This document shows, one piece after another, positions 46,101 through 54,189 of a DNA stretch of 64,000 nucleotides. Source of the DNA: Branchiostoma floridae (lineage: Eukaryota > Chordata > Leptocardii > Amphioxiformes > Branchiostomatidae); NCBI RefSeq assembly GCF_000003815.2, contig NC_049984.1, positions 24,922,915 through 24,986,914 on the forward strand, in the 5' to 3' direction. The notes under the pieces are model-generated. The model did no database searches and was not told where the DNA came from. It saw only the letters and a list, made by a program, of their open reading frames with translations. Both the position numbers and the translations under genes were made by a program. The stretch's first letter is position 1. Each line of letters starts with the position of its first letter.

Positions 46101-49100
46101 TTATTGAAAGGTTAAAGCAAGGCAAAGGTGCTCTGTGTTCCTTACCCTTCCTTCCCCCTGTTGTGAATGGCCAGGTCTTCTTCTATCTGCTCCTCCTTCT
46201 TGTAGGAGTCCCAGTCTATCTTAGACTTCACCTGTGGGAAAGAAAGTCACATTCTATCTTAGGCCACACAAATTTAATTTCTTGGTTCACGGATTTTTTC
46301 ATAATAAATATGGAGCGAGAGGGCGAAATAAAAAAAAAATTGTAAAATGGTTGGGGTAAAGGTAACGGCTAATCCAAAACATAACGAAAAAAAGTTTTCA
46401 GCTTGAAAAAAGTACAAATTTTTGAACAGTAACAGCACCTGTACCCATACTTTAAGGAGCTTATAATATAAAGGCCAATTTGCTACACCAGAAAGTTGGT
46501 GAATGGTTTCATTAATGGTGAAAATTTGCTGAGTGGTAATTTTTATTTTTATTTTTTTTCCCAAAAAATAGGAGCGAGCAAATCCGTGAACCAAGAAATT
46601 AAATCGGTGTGGCCTTATATGTACACTTCAAATCTACAGTAGCACAATATATTTCTGCATTTCACTTTGCTAAAGATTATGTGCAAGGATGTCCCTGTAG
46701 CTCAACTGGTAGTAGCTACCAGCAGTTGGCAACTAGGAGACCCTGGTTCAAAGCCTGGGAAGGGCAATCAGTTGGGGCTGCACTCATCTTTTGAAAGGGA
46801 TGTAAAATGGGGGTTACATGTTTGAGGAGGTGTCCTGAGTACGTTAAAGGGGAAGGGCTACCAACCCCTCCCTGTAAAAAATATACCATGCTACAGGGGT
46901 GACGCAACCATTAGTGCCTGCGACTAGAGCCCACAGTGAGAGAGCTCAAATAAAAACAAGGCTTTGAACCATTGAAAAGCCTTTCTTGATGGGATTTTAT
47001 GTGAAATCTGGGCATTTTGGGAGTGGCTGCAGTAGGAAAGACCCTACACTTGTAGAATTAGTTGTAAAAAATGACCTTTCTCCATCGAGGGGGTTTCCGC
47101 ACCCCCCTGAAATAGTGGTATCGTCGGCAGAATGCTGTTTTCAGCCAATGGGCCAATCCAAGGGCTCTAATTAGGGGGTGTATCAAAAGATTAGCCGTAT
47201 AGAAATTCTTGCAAATGAATTTGCTGAGACTGGACACAGTAGGCTATCATTTGAAGGTAAGTTTGTATGGCTTGAACTTTTTATTCTTGAGATAATTGCA
47301 TATTTGTTTCCTCAACTCTCCCATTGGAACGCATGTATTACTGAGGAAAATTCTAATGGCATCGTCTCCCTACAGAAAAAGTAAGGAGACTTACTGCCCT
47401 ATGTGCTACTAGTCACTACAAGGGTCTGAATGAATGAATGAATGAATGAACTCAAGATTATGTGCAATCAATGCTGGCAGACGGAACTCATGAGTGCTGA
47501 GCACATAAAAAGGAAGTCGCAATAAATGTCCAAATTGACCTTGAACCTTGACCTACCAATGTGCTAATTTTTGGCTTCTTGCCGATCTTACTGAGCACGC
47601 TCCCCAACCCTCCGGCCGCCGGTCTCTTCACCCTAAAAATGATAACAAACACAATTCTTTTGGTGAACAAAAGAAACTGAATAGGATAAATTTATTGAAT
47701 ATCACTACTAGTATATCATTAACATGCTTCCTTCGGAGGTAGACCCAAAAGCCATAGAAAACTCCAGAAGGTGGCAATACGTGGACACACAAGCACTACT
47801 CAACAGAGCCCCCTAGAGAACAGCATCAGTACTGCAAAACATGGAAACAGGAAGAGCCAGGAAATATTTGTAGGAGGTTAAAAGTTACAGCCTGAGTACC
47901 ATCCTCATTATTGACTACTGGCTCAATCCTTTCACTTGGTTAGCAAGTGAAAGGGTTGAGCCAGCAGTCCAGGGCTCTAGCCAGCTCGAAAATTTTTTCC
48001 TCAGCCAATTCCCATTGTTGCGAAAACACTTCCAGGAGTTAGAGAGACTGAACTGAGACTTTGAAAAATGGGTTTTAATGAGATTATTGTATGCGAAAGG
48101 GCACCGACACACTTCGTCAACAATAATAACAATAGCAAAACAAACAGTGTGTGGCTTTTACGACCGTGGACGGCGTCCCCAAGCCGCCTGTAGCTTCCAC
48201 CAAGGATTTTTGTCCGTCAAGGTTGACGGATTGGTTTTAAAATTTTTCCGTCACACGCAGCAAATTTCCGTCAATTTCCGGAAAAAGGGATGCTGGCTAG
48301 AGCCCTGCAGCAGTCACTACGGAGGATGGTACTCAGGCTATAAAAGTTACCCTGTGACTGTGGAACCCCCTGGTCTGGGGACAGCGGTACTAATGGACTG
48401 TTGTGGTACAGGCGCATTGCTGGTACTGCTGTTGCCTGTTGCTGGTACTGCTGTTGAGGAGATAGGAGCGCTCTGGGCATCAACTGAGTCTGCGTCCACC
48501 TCTTCAGACACTCTGGAGAAGCAAAGGCAATAAGTGGACATACAATAAGTAGAACACGGGTGCCTAAGCAAATGTACGAACCAGGGTTGAAGCCAGGCTG
48601 AAATCCTTTTCCGTCCCCTTGATTTTGAATCCTATAGGCACAACGTTCCTAGGGGGATCTGGGGGCATGGAAATTTTGAAATCTAGCCCTTCTGAAACAC
48701 TATTTCCTGCACTTTGAGGTGTAAATTTTGCTGGTAGACTAAGCTGTTCAACGGCTTCAGTTTTGGTGGAAAATTACACAAGGGAGACAGTTTTATTATA
48801 TCTTTACATATCCATTTTTGTCCGTCACAGACAATGGAATGGGCAAATTTTTTCCGTCCCCAGCTACAAAATTCAGTCAAAGGATGGAAGGACGGGTGCT
48901 GGCTACAACCCTGGTACGAACCTTATGAAATTCGTACAAATCTTACAATAAGTGATACACATGAATCACTATGTGAAAATGTATGAACCTTATGCAGGGG
49001 TGCCTAAGCATTTGCATGAACCCGATGAGATTCGTACAAATATTTATTGGATACGCATGAATCACTATGCGAAAACGCACAAATCACCATGTGACACGCA

Positions 49101-52071
49101 GGAACTTTATGCAATTTGAACGAACCTATAATATGTGAAATCGGCCAACCACTGCCGGGGTGACGTGACAGACAGAGCAGGATTTTCAATATGGCAGCTT
49201 CGATCTTCCGTGACAGAAAAATACGACGTATCATGCCGAAATGAAGCAAACGATCATGTAAAGTGGTGCCTTACTTGACTTCCTCCCCAGCAAAGTCGTA
49301 CACCTTTGTTACTGTGACTTTGGGCTTGGGCTTGGTCTGAGTCTGAGATGACGAGGCAGCCACACTGCTGGTCTTCTGCAAAAGTAAGGGGTTAATGACT
49401 TATTGTGCTATTTACCACTCACTGTACCGCACACTTGCTGCAATGGCACTGCTGCTCCCCCTAACACTTATATTTACTACTGCACCTTTATGGCAGTGTT
49501 CTTCTAAATGTCAGAGACCGAATTGCTAGGATTAGAATTTAATCACATCAAATATGAAAATCGTAATTTCAATCTTCATACAAAAACAATTTATTGTTAC
49601 TATTGCGTACTAGATTTTAGTATTCAACCTTCTGTATACAAATGTAACAAGCCTTTGAAAATTTCATTCTCTGAATACTATAATTTCTTTTTTTTTTATG
49701 AAAAATTTTCGACAGACATACCAAAAACAGTTAGCCTGGGTACCATTCTATTTCTACCGGGGCTCCTTACACTTGCTTCCCTAAAAAAATATTATTAGAT
49801 ATTATCATATTATTAAAAGTATTTTTAGGGGTAGCGAGTGTAAGGAGTCCCGGATGGTACCTAGGCTAAAAAACAGTACCTTCCATTAAATTAGTAGCCT
49901 CTTCCATTGACCCATGACCTGTCACATCTGATAACAATGAGTTCTACCACCTCTGAAGCCGACTTCCTGTCATTCCCACAAGTCTGGCCTTTGCAGCCAA
50001 TCACTTACCATCTTCCCAATCCCTTTCTGCCACTCTACTGACAGTGTATTCAAATAACACATTAATTACTGCACATGCCAAAAACAAAGGCCTTGGGACA
50101 CAGATGAAAAAAGATGCATGACTACTGAGATTTTGCTCTTAGGCAACTTTCTATTTCACTTCCTGTTTCTTTCTCTGCCCACTTTCCTTACCTGTGACAG
50201 GCTCCCCAACCCTCCCGCAGAAGACGTCTTGGGCCGGGCAGGTGGTCCTCCAACATCCTTCAAGAAACTGGCCCACAGGTCGTCAGCTTTCTTCTTCTCT
50301 ACTTCTTCTGTGACCTTAGTCTGTTCTGACTCTTCTTCTCTTTCCTCTTGTTCTTCTTCTTCTTCTTCTTCATTACCTGGTTTATCTTCCTCATCATCTT
50401 CTTCTTCTTTGTTTTCAAAATGGACTCCACGTTTACTTTGTCTGGAAAAAAAATTGGGCTACAATGTAAGGTAGGTAAAGGTAAGGATGGAAATATACAT
50501 TTCATGTCTGCAATTGAATAGTATATCGGATTCTGTAAATAGTTTCATCACGTTGGTAGATCAATTGAACAAAGTCTTCTTAGTGACACAAACTTCCTTT
50601 AAATTTTCTGGAAACGTTTCCACGACCATCTGTCGCCTTCATCTTCAAAATGAGACAAATACTATCGGTGCGATGTGAACAAGACAGTGCAATTTAAGCT
50701 TAACCTATTGTATTGTGACTCTGTTGAGTTTATAAAGCACCAATAGTATTTGTTTAATTTTGTGATGATGAATATGGCCGCCGAAATGTTACTGAAGAAT
50801 TAAGTTTAAAGGATGGTTGCGTAACAAAGATGACTTTGTTCACATTGAATTGTATGATTTATGACAGGACAATAGACTACAAAGTATATCATACTTTATG
50901 TCATACATACGAAACGTTTGATACAGGTGTTCCAGACTGTGTGATAACTTTCTGTATCACACAGGTTCTAAGTTATATCACACAGGCTTCCTTCGAGTAA
51001 ATCAAACTATTTCGAACGGGCCGAATACGGCACGGTTGAGAATTTGAATACCGGATTCGGACGTTAGAATTGCTGTTGTTACAATCTTTTGTTCCAGGAC
51101 ACGTTTTCTCAACTTCTGCTGCATTTTGCATCGAAACATGTGTTTTCTCAGGTGGGTATAAAATACAACATGGTGTATTCCGCATCACCCTCCATCCCAG
51201 CCCTCCCGTGGGTCAGATCACCCTCCAGCCTTCGGGCAATTCTTCCCGCGGTTGGACTTGTACCTCGGGTGATACGGAATACACCGTGTTGTATTCTATA
51301 TATACTACTAACCTGACTGGAAGACTGGATTTGCTTTTCTTCTGTGCCTTCTTCCCCTTGGGTCTGAAATCTCCATCTTCCTCCTCACCTTCAGGTTCTG
51401 AGTCTTCACTGATCTCACCACCTGTGGAAACAAACATAGCTTGGGAATCTAGCAATCCCAGAATGGATTCTTTTGAAACCTAGGACGTGGCAAAGTCCTT
51501 TCCAGGACAAACTCCCTGACAAAGTAGAGTAGAGTAGAGTTTCTTCGGCCAGGTAGGAAACGTCTGGTTCCATTTTAGGCCGCTCTTCACTTCTACGTCA
51601 CAGTCATTTCCAGTTTGTGGGGGTTGTCTAGAGCTCGGTAATCAAAGTACACTTTGTGTTTCCGCATGAACATAAAATTCTGAATGACCAGGGATGCCAT
51701 TAGGTCATTTGTAATTTTGCCCCTCAAGATACCATAGGATGCACCATTTCAATAATATTAATAATTATATCGGGTATATTTGCCACTAGTGGGTTGAGTA
51801 ATGCGCCACACAGCCGTAGCATTTCAACATGAAATTCTAAAAAACTGTGCACTGTGGAAGATAGATGCCCCCAAACCCACATACAATAGCCATGCCGCGA
51901 CTCACCAAGAAATTTGGACCCCATTTTAAAATATCCTAGCTAAAAGCCTGATCAACAAACACGATGAAGCAAGTGCAAATGCTGATGAAGAAGTAATGGT
52001 TCCCACATACCTGATGGCACATAGTCTTCATCCTCACTGTCAGAGGAGAACTGGTCTTCAGAGTCACTCAT
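40088..52071 (-). CDS. CFDP1: CFDP1 (BCNT/Swc5-type chromatin factor), complete spliced CDS
   Basis: Eight exons on the minus strand (52,071-52,011; 51,421-51,313; 50,441-50,192; 49,375-49,275; 48,512-48,351; 47,632-47,557; 46,231-46,146; 40,184-40,088) sum to 942 nt: 313 codons plus TAG, with every junction in phase and at GT/AG. Human CFDP1 has 299 residues. The N-terminal half is acidic and low-complexity; the conserved BCNT-C domain is residues 232-313. CFDP1 is the metazoan counterpart of yeast Swc5, a subunit of the SRCAP/SWR1 complex that deposits H2A.Z in nuclear chromatin. The last intron is about 6 kb; the others are 0.6-1.3 kb. TMEM170A starts about 2 kb upstream on the opposite strand. 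Confidence 0.95.
40261..40390 (+). mobile_element. SINE family A, partial
   Basis: GGATGTCCCTGTAGCTCAAA with an A-box-like TAGCTCAAAAGGTAGCAGCC, then a degraded B box (GGTTCCAAATATC) and part of the body. It lies 77 bp upstream of the CFDP1 exon 8 acceptor, antisense to the gene. Confidence 0.5.
41617..41654 (+). ncRNA. hammerhead-like motif, best candidate
   Basis: GCCA, CTGAAGA, a hairpin TTG-TATA-CAA, GAAA, the palindrome ACCGGT, T, then TGGC. GCCA/TGGC can form stem I, the CTGANGA and GAAA boxes form the core, and ACCGGT spans where stem III should be, so stem III could form only between two molecules, as proposed for Penelope-like element hammerheads. Stem II is weak (one G-A mismatch). 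Cleavage is not demonstrated. Confidence 0.4.
42137..42337. mobile_element. 201-bp element with 6-bp target duplication CTAAGA
   Basis: GAGGGTCTGCATG at the left faces CATGCTGACCCTC at the right, with CTAAGA flanking both (42,131-42,136 and 42,338-42,343). Motifs like CGTAACTCGTAG on the left and GAATTTAGCGTAA on the right are inverted relative to each other. Same family as the 8.37-kb element. Confidence 0.78.
42456..42814. mobile_element. Harbinger-type MITE, TTA target duplication
   Basis: The ends GGGCACACCAATTTAATT and the inverse of GGCCACACCAATTTAATT are flanked by TTA at 42,453-42,455 and 42,815-42,817. 359 bp, in the opposite orientation to the 10.3- and 46.3-kb copies. An open frame of 154 codons crosses it but is A/T-rich transposon DNA with no recognisable protein. 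Confidence 0.88.
44215..44411 (-). mobile_element. tRNA-derived SINE, family B, best-preserved head
   Basis: On the minus strand TAGTCTGGTGGTTAGTGGGG (A box region) is followed by GAGTTCAATTCC (B box) and GTGTCGCTCACC. This internal RNA polymerase III promoter arrangement is that of a tRNA-derived SINE. Confidence 0.65.
44621..44640. promoter_or_regulatory. candidate p53-family response element
   Basis: AGACATGTTCGCACATGTCT consists of two abutting RRRCWWGYYY half-sites with no spacer, 19 of 20 positions matching. It is part of a longer hairpin (TGTAGACATGT/ACATGTCTACA, 44,618-44,643) and follows an (ATC)n run. It lies in CFDP1 intron 7. Function inferred only. Confidence 0.5.
44857..45199. 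mobile_element. hAT-like TIR element, sister of the 27.0-kb copy
   Basis: CAGGGCTTGAAATACC at the left and GGTATTTCAAGCCCAG at the right. Internal TACCTGCAC and TGCAGGT segments are in the opposite order to the 27.0-kb copy. No exact 8-bp duplication; TACATT-containing flanks suggest one that has decayed. Confidence 0.7.
45798..45960. mobile_element. foldback hairpin with CAGAATTCTG array
   Basis: TATAGGTTGCAATTAGATGT...CTCCATGAAG at the left is inverted almost perfectly at the right. Between the arms lie several copies of AGAATTCTG. The whole 163 bp could fold into one long hairpin. It resembles, in design, the palindrome array at 52.5-53.3 kb. Confidence 0.8.
46146..46231 (-). CDS. CFDP1: CFDP1 coding exon 7, BCNT-C core
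   Basis: The 86-nt exon encodes [20 protein letters not shown] and AIHNRGKEG, matching the most conserved part of the BCNT domain (K-S-K-x-D-W and [11 protein letters not shown]). Acceptor TTTCCCACAG; donor GAAGG before GTAAGG. A Harbinger-type MITE begins 31 bases upstream of the acceptor. Confidence 0.95.
46262..46614. mobile_element. Harbinger-type MITE, TTA target duplication, next to CFDP1 exon 7
   Basis: The ends GGCCACACAAATTTAATT and the inverse of GGCCACACCGATTTAATT are flanked by TTA (46,259-46,261 and 46,615-46,617). It is 353 bp. The element ends 31 bases from the exon 7 acceptor, so the branch point and part of the polypyrimidine tract may lie in or beside transposon sequence. 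Confidence 0.88.
46687..46960 (+). mobile_element. tRNA-derived SINE, family A, fullest copy
   Basis: GGATGTCCCTGTAGCTCAAC starts the tRNA-like head (A box TAGCTCAACTGGTAGTAGCT, B box GGTTCAAAGCC). The body GGATGTAAAATGGGGGTTAC and CCTCCCTGTAAAAAATATAC leads to an A-rich tail. It lies antisense in CFDP1 intron 6. Confidence 0.65.
47427..47450 (+). repeat. (TGAA)n microsatellite
   Basis: Six TGAA units in CFDP1 intron 6. Confidence 0.9.
47557..47632 (-). CDS. CFDP1: CFDP1 coding exon 6, start of BCNT-C domain
   Basis: The 76-nt exon encodes [17 protein letters not shown] then KKPKISTL, matching human GLKRSSGMSSLLGKIG. Acceptor ATTTTTAG; donor TTG before GTAGGT; phase 2 in, phase 0 out. Confidence 0.93.
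47970..48307. mobile_element. hAT-type non-autonomous element, TSD CAGCAGTC
   Basis: The ends CAGGGCTCTAGCCAGC and GCTGGCTAGAGCCCTG are perfect inverses, flanked by the 8-bp duplication CAGCAGTC (47,962-47,969 and 48,308-48,315). 338 bp, in CFDP1 intron 5. The interior has TTTGTCCGTCA and TTTCCGTCA segments shared with the 48.6- and 57.3-kb elements. Confidence 0.92.
48351..48512 (-). CDS. CFDP1: CFDP1 coding exon 5, low-complexity linker
   Basis: The 162-nt exon, phase 2 in and out, begins with the conserved V(S/T)xEVDA motif. It continues as a Ser/Thr/Ala/Pro/Gln-rich linker with repeated [10 protein letters not shown]-type units, longer than in human. Acceptor TTCTCCAG; donor ACAGG before GTAACT. 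Its left edge is 44 bp from a hAT-type element (47,970-48,307), and another lies 69 bp upstream, so transposons nearly bracket this exon. Confidence 0.88.
48582..48913. mobile_element. hAT-type non-autonomous element, TSD GTACGAAC
   Basis: The ends CAGGGTTGAAGCCAG and CTGGCTACAACCCTG are flanked by a perfect 8-bp duplication GTACGAAC (48,574-48,581 and 48,914-48,921). The interior holds the ATTTCCTGCA-TTTGAGG module and a TTTTGTCCGTCACAG segment. It interrupts an older tandem repeat in CFDP1 intron 4 that continues to about 49,100. Confidence 0.93.
49275..49375 (-). CDS. CFDP1: CFDP1 coding exon 4
   Basis: The 101-nt exon has acceptor TTTTGCAG and donor GTCAA before GTAAGG. It encodes [19 protein letters not shown] then [14 protein letters not shown], matching the human KITKVFDFAGEEV block. 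Confidence 0.93.
49730..49868. mobile_element. small TIR element in CFDP1 intron 3
   Basis: TTAGCCTGGGTACCAT...CTCCTTACACT at the left is inverted at the right as AGTGTAAGGAG...ATGGTACCTAGGCTAA. About 139 bp, nearly all arm. Confidence 0.75.
50192..50441 (-). CDS. CFDP1: CFDP1 coding exon 3, acidic tract and [10 protein letters not shown] motif
   Basis: The 250-nt exon is phase 2 in, phase 0 out. A (GAA/GAG)n-rich stretch encodes about 30 mostly glutamate residues, followed by [16 protein letters not shown], matching the human ELWASFLNDVG motif, then [17 protein letters not shown]. The acidic run is consistent with histone H2A-H2B binding reported for the family. A different, lysine-rich frame across the same bases is only the shadow of these GAA repeats. 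Confidence 0.93.
51313..51421 (-). CDS. CFDP1: CFDP1 coding exon 2
   Basis: Acceptor TTTCCACAG, donor CAG before GTTAGT; phase 1 in, phase 2 out. It encodes the rest of the DYVPSGGE motif, an acidic stretch ([14 protein letters not shown]) and a basic cluster ([10 protein letters not shown]) resembling a nuclear localisation signal. Confidence 0.92.
52011..52071 (-). CDS. CFDP1: CFDP1 coding exon 1
   Basis: Starts at ATG in a good context (CCACCATGA) and encodes [20 protein letters not shown] plus one base, ending TCAG before GTATGT. The [10 protein letters not shown] motif completed by exon 2 is shared with vertebrate CFDP1. Twenty-seven bases upstream of the ATG is an AG preceded by TTTATGTTCC, so this exon probably begins with a short UTR at 52,098 spliced to a separate noncoding first exon. 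Confidence 0.93.
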
Positions 52072-52261
52072 GGTGGGTCAGATATTCACTCTGCTCTTCT
52101 GGAACATAAACCAACTACATTAACGTATACTGTGAGTGGGAACTGGTTATCTATGGGCAGTGTCTTCTGAGCAGTTAGAGAGACAACAACAAAAACATAA
52201 TTTGACTTTTGAGAGTCTCATAGAGGTTACAAGTATATCCTTTTTTAATCAGGAGTCCTTG

Positions 52262-52483
52262 CTCACACACAAACATACGCACATACACACAGACAAACAT
52301 GCACGTACACACACACACGTGCATGCATAGACAAACACACGCACACGCACATACACACAAACATACACGTATACACACACACGTGCATGCATAGACAAAC
52401 ACACACACACACATACACATGTACACACACACGCGTGCATGCATAGACAAACACACACACATGTACACACACACACGTGCATG
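52262..52483 (+). repeat. CA-rich array with GTGCATGCATAGACAAACAC units
   Basis: (CA)n interrupted by a higher-order unit containing GTGCATGCATAGACAAACAC, repeated at least three times. The same unit is at 53,346-53,365. Open frames of His/Thr or Cys/Val across it are repeat artefacts. Confidence 0.9.
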
Positions 52484-52486
52484 AGC

Positions 52487-53342
52487 AAAACTACGAAAGC
52501 TTCACCCTCCTTTTTCAGCACTCGACTCTAGTGCTGAAGATGGCTTCAGCACTGGATTTCCAGTGCTGAATGTTCGTCAGCACTGGGTTTCCAGTGTTGA
52601 TGGCTCTCAGCACTGGAAACGCCGGCGTCAGCACTGGAAATCGAGTGCTGACGAACATCCAGCCCTAAAAATTGAGTGCTCGGACGATTGTCCGCACTGG
52701 CCACTCAAATCATTTCCAGAAGGGCTGCAATTATGATTTGCAATCACACACAATAAAGTTGTTAACGTTACATATATCCAATTCCAACTACACAACAAAT
52801 GTAATAACTCAGATTCAGGCTTCTGAACTTGAACCATATCTTTATTAAAATTTACGCCTAGTACCGCTCTCAGTACTTTTTAAAATGATATCTATCCCGT
52901 ACACATTATACATAAGTCCAGTTTCAATTACACATCGGCACAACTTCGGTTTCTTGGCATGAAGTTACTTATTATTGATTTGAATCTACGCCAAGTACCG
53001 CTGTCATCACTAGGACACTGCTGTTCTGGAAAGACTTCAGCACTGGTTTGAAGATTGGTCCAGTGCTGAAAAGACGTCAGCAGTCGTTTTCCAGTGCTCA
53101 AGATTTCTCAGCACTGGTGTTCCAGTGCTGACGTGTCCCTGAGCACTGGTAAATCCAGTGCTGAAGGTGAAGCTTTTGTAATTCAGCACTTGGTTCCAGT
53201 GCTGACTGTGATTTCAGCACTGGGTAACTAGTGGTAACCTGTGCTGAACATTCTTCAGCACTGGAAAACCAGTGCTGATTAGTCTTTGACCATTGAATCA
53301 GCACTGGAATACCAGTGCGGAAGGTGAAGCTTTCGTAGACTT
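52487..53342. mobile_element. palindrome-array element: about 13 CAGCACTGG/CCAGTGCTG hairpins
   Basis: The outer ends CTACGAAAGCTTCACC (52,493) and GGTGAAGCTTTCGTAG (53,321) are inverted. Inside, short hairpins of the form CAGCACTGG-N4-to-15-CCAGTGCTG occur in two clusters (52,516-52,670 and 53,030-53,325) around a unique-looking centre of about 350 bp. It is flanked by CA-rich arrays. It lies between the CFDP1 and TMEM170A start codons, probably in a CFDP1 5' UTR intron. No coding capacity. Confidence 0.75.
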
Positions 53343-53345
53343 GCC

Positions 53346-53418
53346 GTGCATGCATAGACAAACACACACACACACACACATAGTGACATACACATGTACA
53401 CACACACGTGCATGCATA

Positions 53419-53460
<42 letters not shown>

Positions 53461-53508
53461 CACACACACACACATACACACAAACGCACACAGAAACACA
53501 TAGCAGTT
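53346..53508 (+). repeat. CA-rich array
   Basis: (CA)n with GTGCATGCATAGAC units, in the same orientation as the array at 52,262-52,483; together they bracket the palindrome element. Confidence 0.9.
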
Positions 53509-53659
53509 AACATTGTGACGCATCGTTTTGTCAAAACTGACACCTTCTACAGTGTCATATTACGACAAATCTAAGAAAACAGTCATCAGACCTCACACCA
53601 CAAACCTAGAAGTTTAGTAGAAAGATCACTCGATCAGAAGTCACAAGGACCTAGTAGAT

Positions 53660-54107
53660 CTCACCTGTTAGAATCTTGCTGTGACGTTTTTACCTCACCT
53701 TTTTCACAGGTAAATGAAAACGTGCTGTCAACTACAGGCAGAGACCATTTATAGCTGTCTCTTCAATTTATTATATACAGCCTGTATATATCTTATTAAA
53801 AATATCAAGAAGACACAAAATTTTTGTATTATTTACTCTTATTTATACATTTTTTTATAATATTAGTAAAGATTTATCATTAAGAATTTGTTATGAGACG
53901 ATTTTTTCTGCTACAAGAGAGGCCATTTTAACAGGCGTTAAAAAGTTTGTGCGAGGCAGCTAAATTGAAAGGCATAGTGGGAAAAGGGGCCTTCCTGATT
54001 GAAAGTCCTGGAAAATCTCCCGGAATATGTCCAAAAACATGACTCGAAGCCGGTTTTGCTGTGAAACTCCACTTTTCGGCGGGAATGACGAGTTTTAGAA
54101 GACAGAG
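53660..54107. promoter_or_regulatory. probable bidirectional promoter of CFDP1 and TMEM170A
   Basis: The TMEM170A ATG is at 54,108. On the minus strand a strong donor (TAACAG before GTGAGA, exon edge at 53,665) fits a noncoding first exon of CFDP1 that would splice to the acceptor at 52,098. Between them is an E2F-type GGCGGGAA at 54,078. No TATA box is assigned. Transcription starts are inferred. Confidence 0.45.
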
Positions 54108-54189
54108 ATGAGCTCTCAAGACTTCACCAATCTAGAATCTGTCGTCAACGTCATAGGACTGTCCAGCAAGCCGCTATGGGCGTTTGCAG
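54108..54189 (+). CDS. TMEM170A: TMEM170A coding exon 1
   Basis: ATG AGC TCT ... TTT GCA G, then GTTTGG. It encodes MSSQDFTNLESVVNVIGLSS and KPLWAFA, and the last base supplies the G of the Glu codon completed by exon 2 (AG), giving AEMWYQ as in human (PEMWYG). The N terminus is shorter than in human and lacks the Gly/Ser tract. The donor is not a strong consensus, but phase and product agree. Confidence 0.85.

Larger units (their letters stand above)
40185..46145 (-). other. CFDP1 intron 7 (6 kb), repeat-filled
   Basis: Contains, in order, a SINE fragment, a hammerhead-like motif (41.62 kb), a 6-bp-TSD element (42.14 kb), a Harbinger MITE (42.46 kb), a family B SINE (44.2 kb), a p53-type palindrome (44.62 kb), a hAT-like element (44.86 kb) and a palindrome-array hairpin (45.80 kb). 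Most of the intron's excess length is mobile DNA. Confidence 0.75.

Noticed and set aside
50299-50505. Lysine-rich minus-strand frame
   Set aside because: Out-of-frame reading of the GAA-rich CFDP1 exon 3; the correct frame gives an acidic tract and the conserved DLWASFL motif.
52175-52521. Cysteine/valine-rich open frames
   Set aside because: Produced entirely by the CA dinucleotide array read in several frames.
53098-53574. Open frames of 60-140 codons around the second CA array
   Set aside because: Derived from CA repeats and palindrome units; no domain or codon bias.
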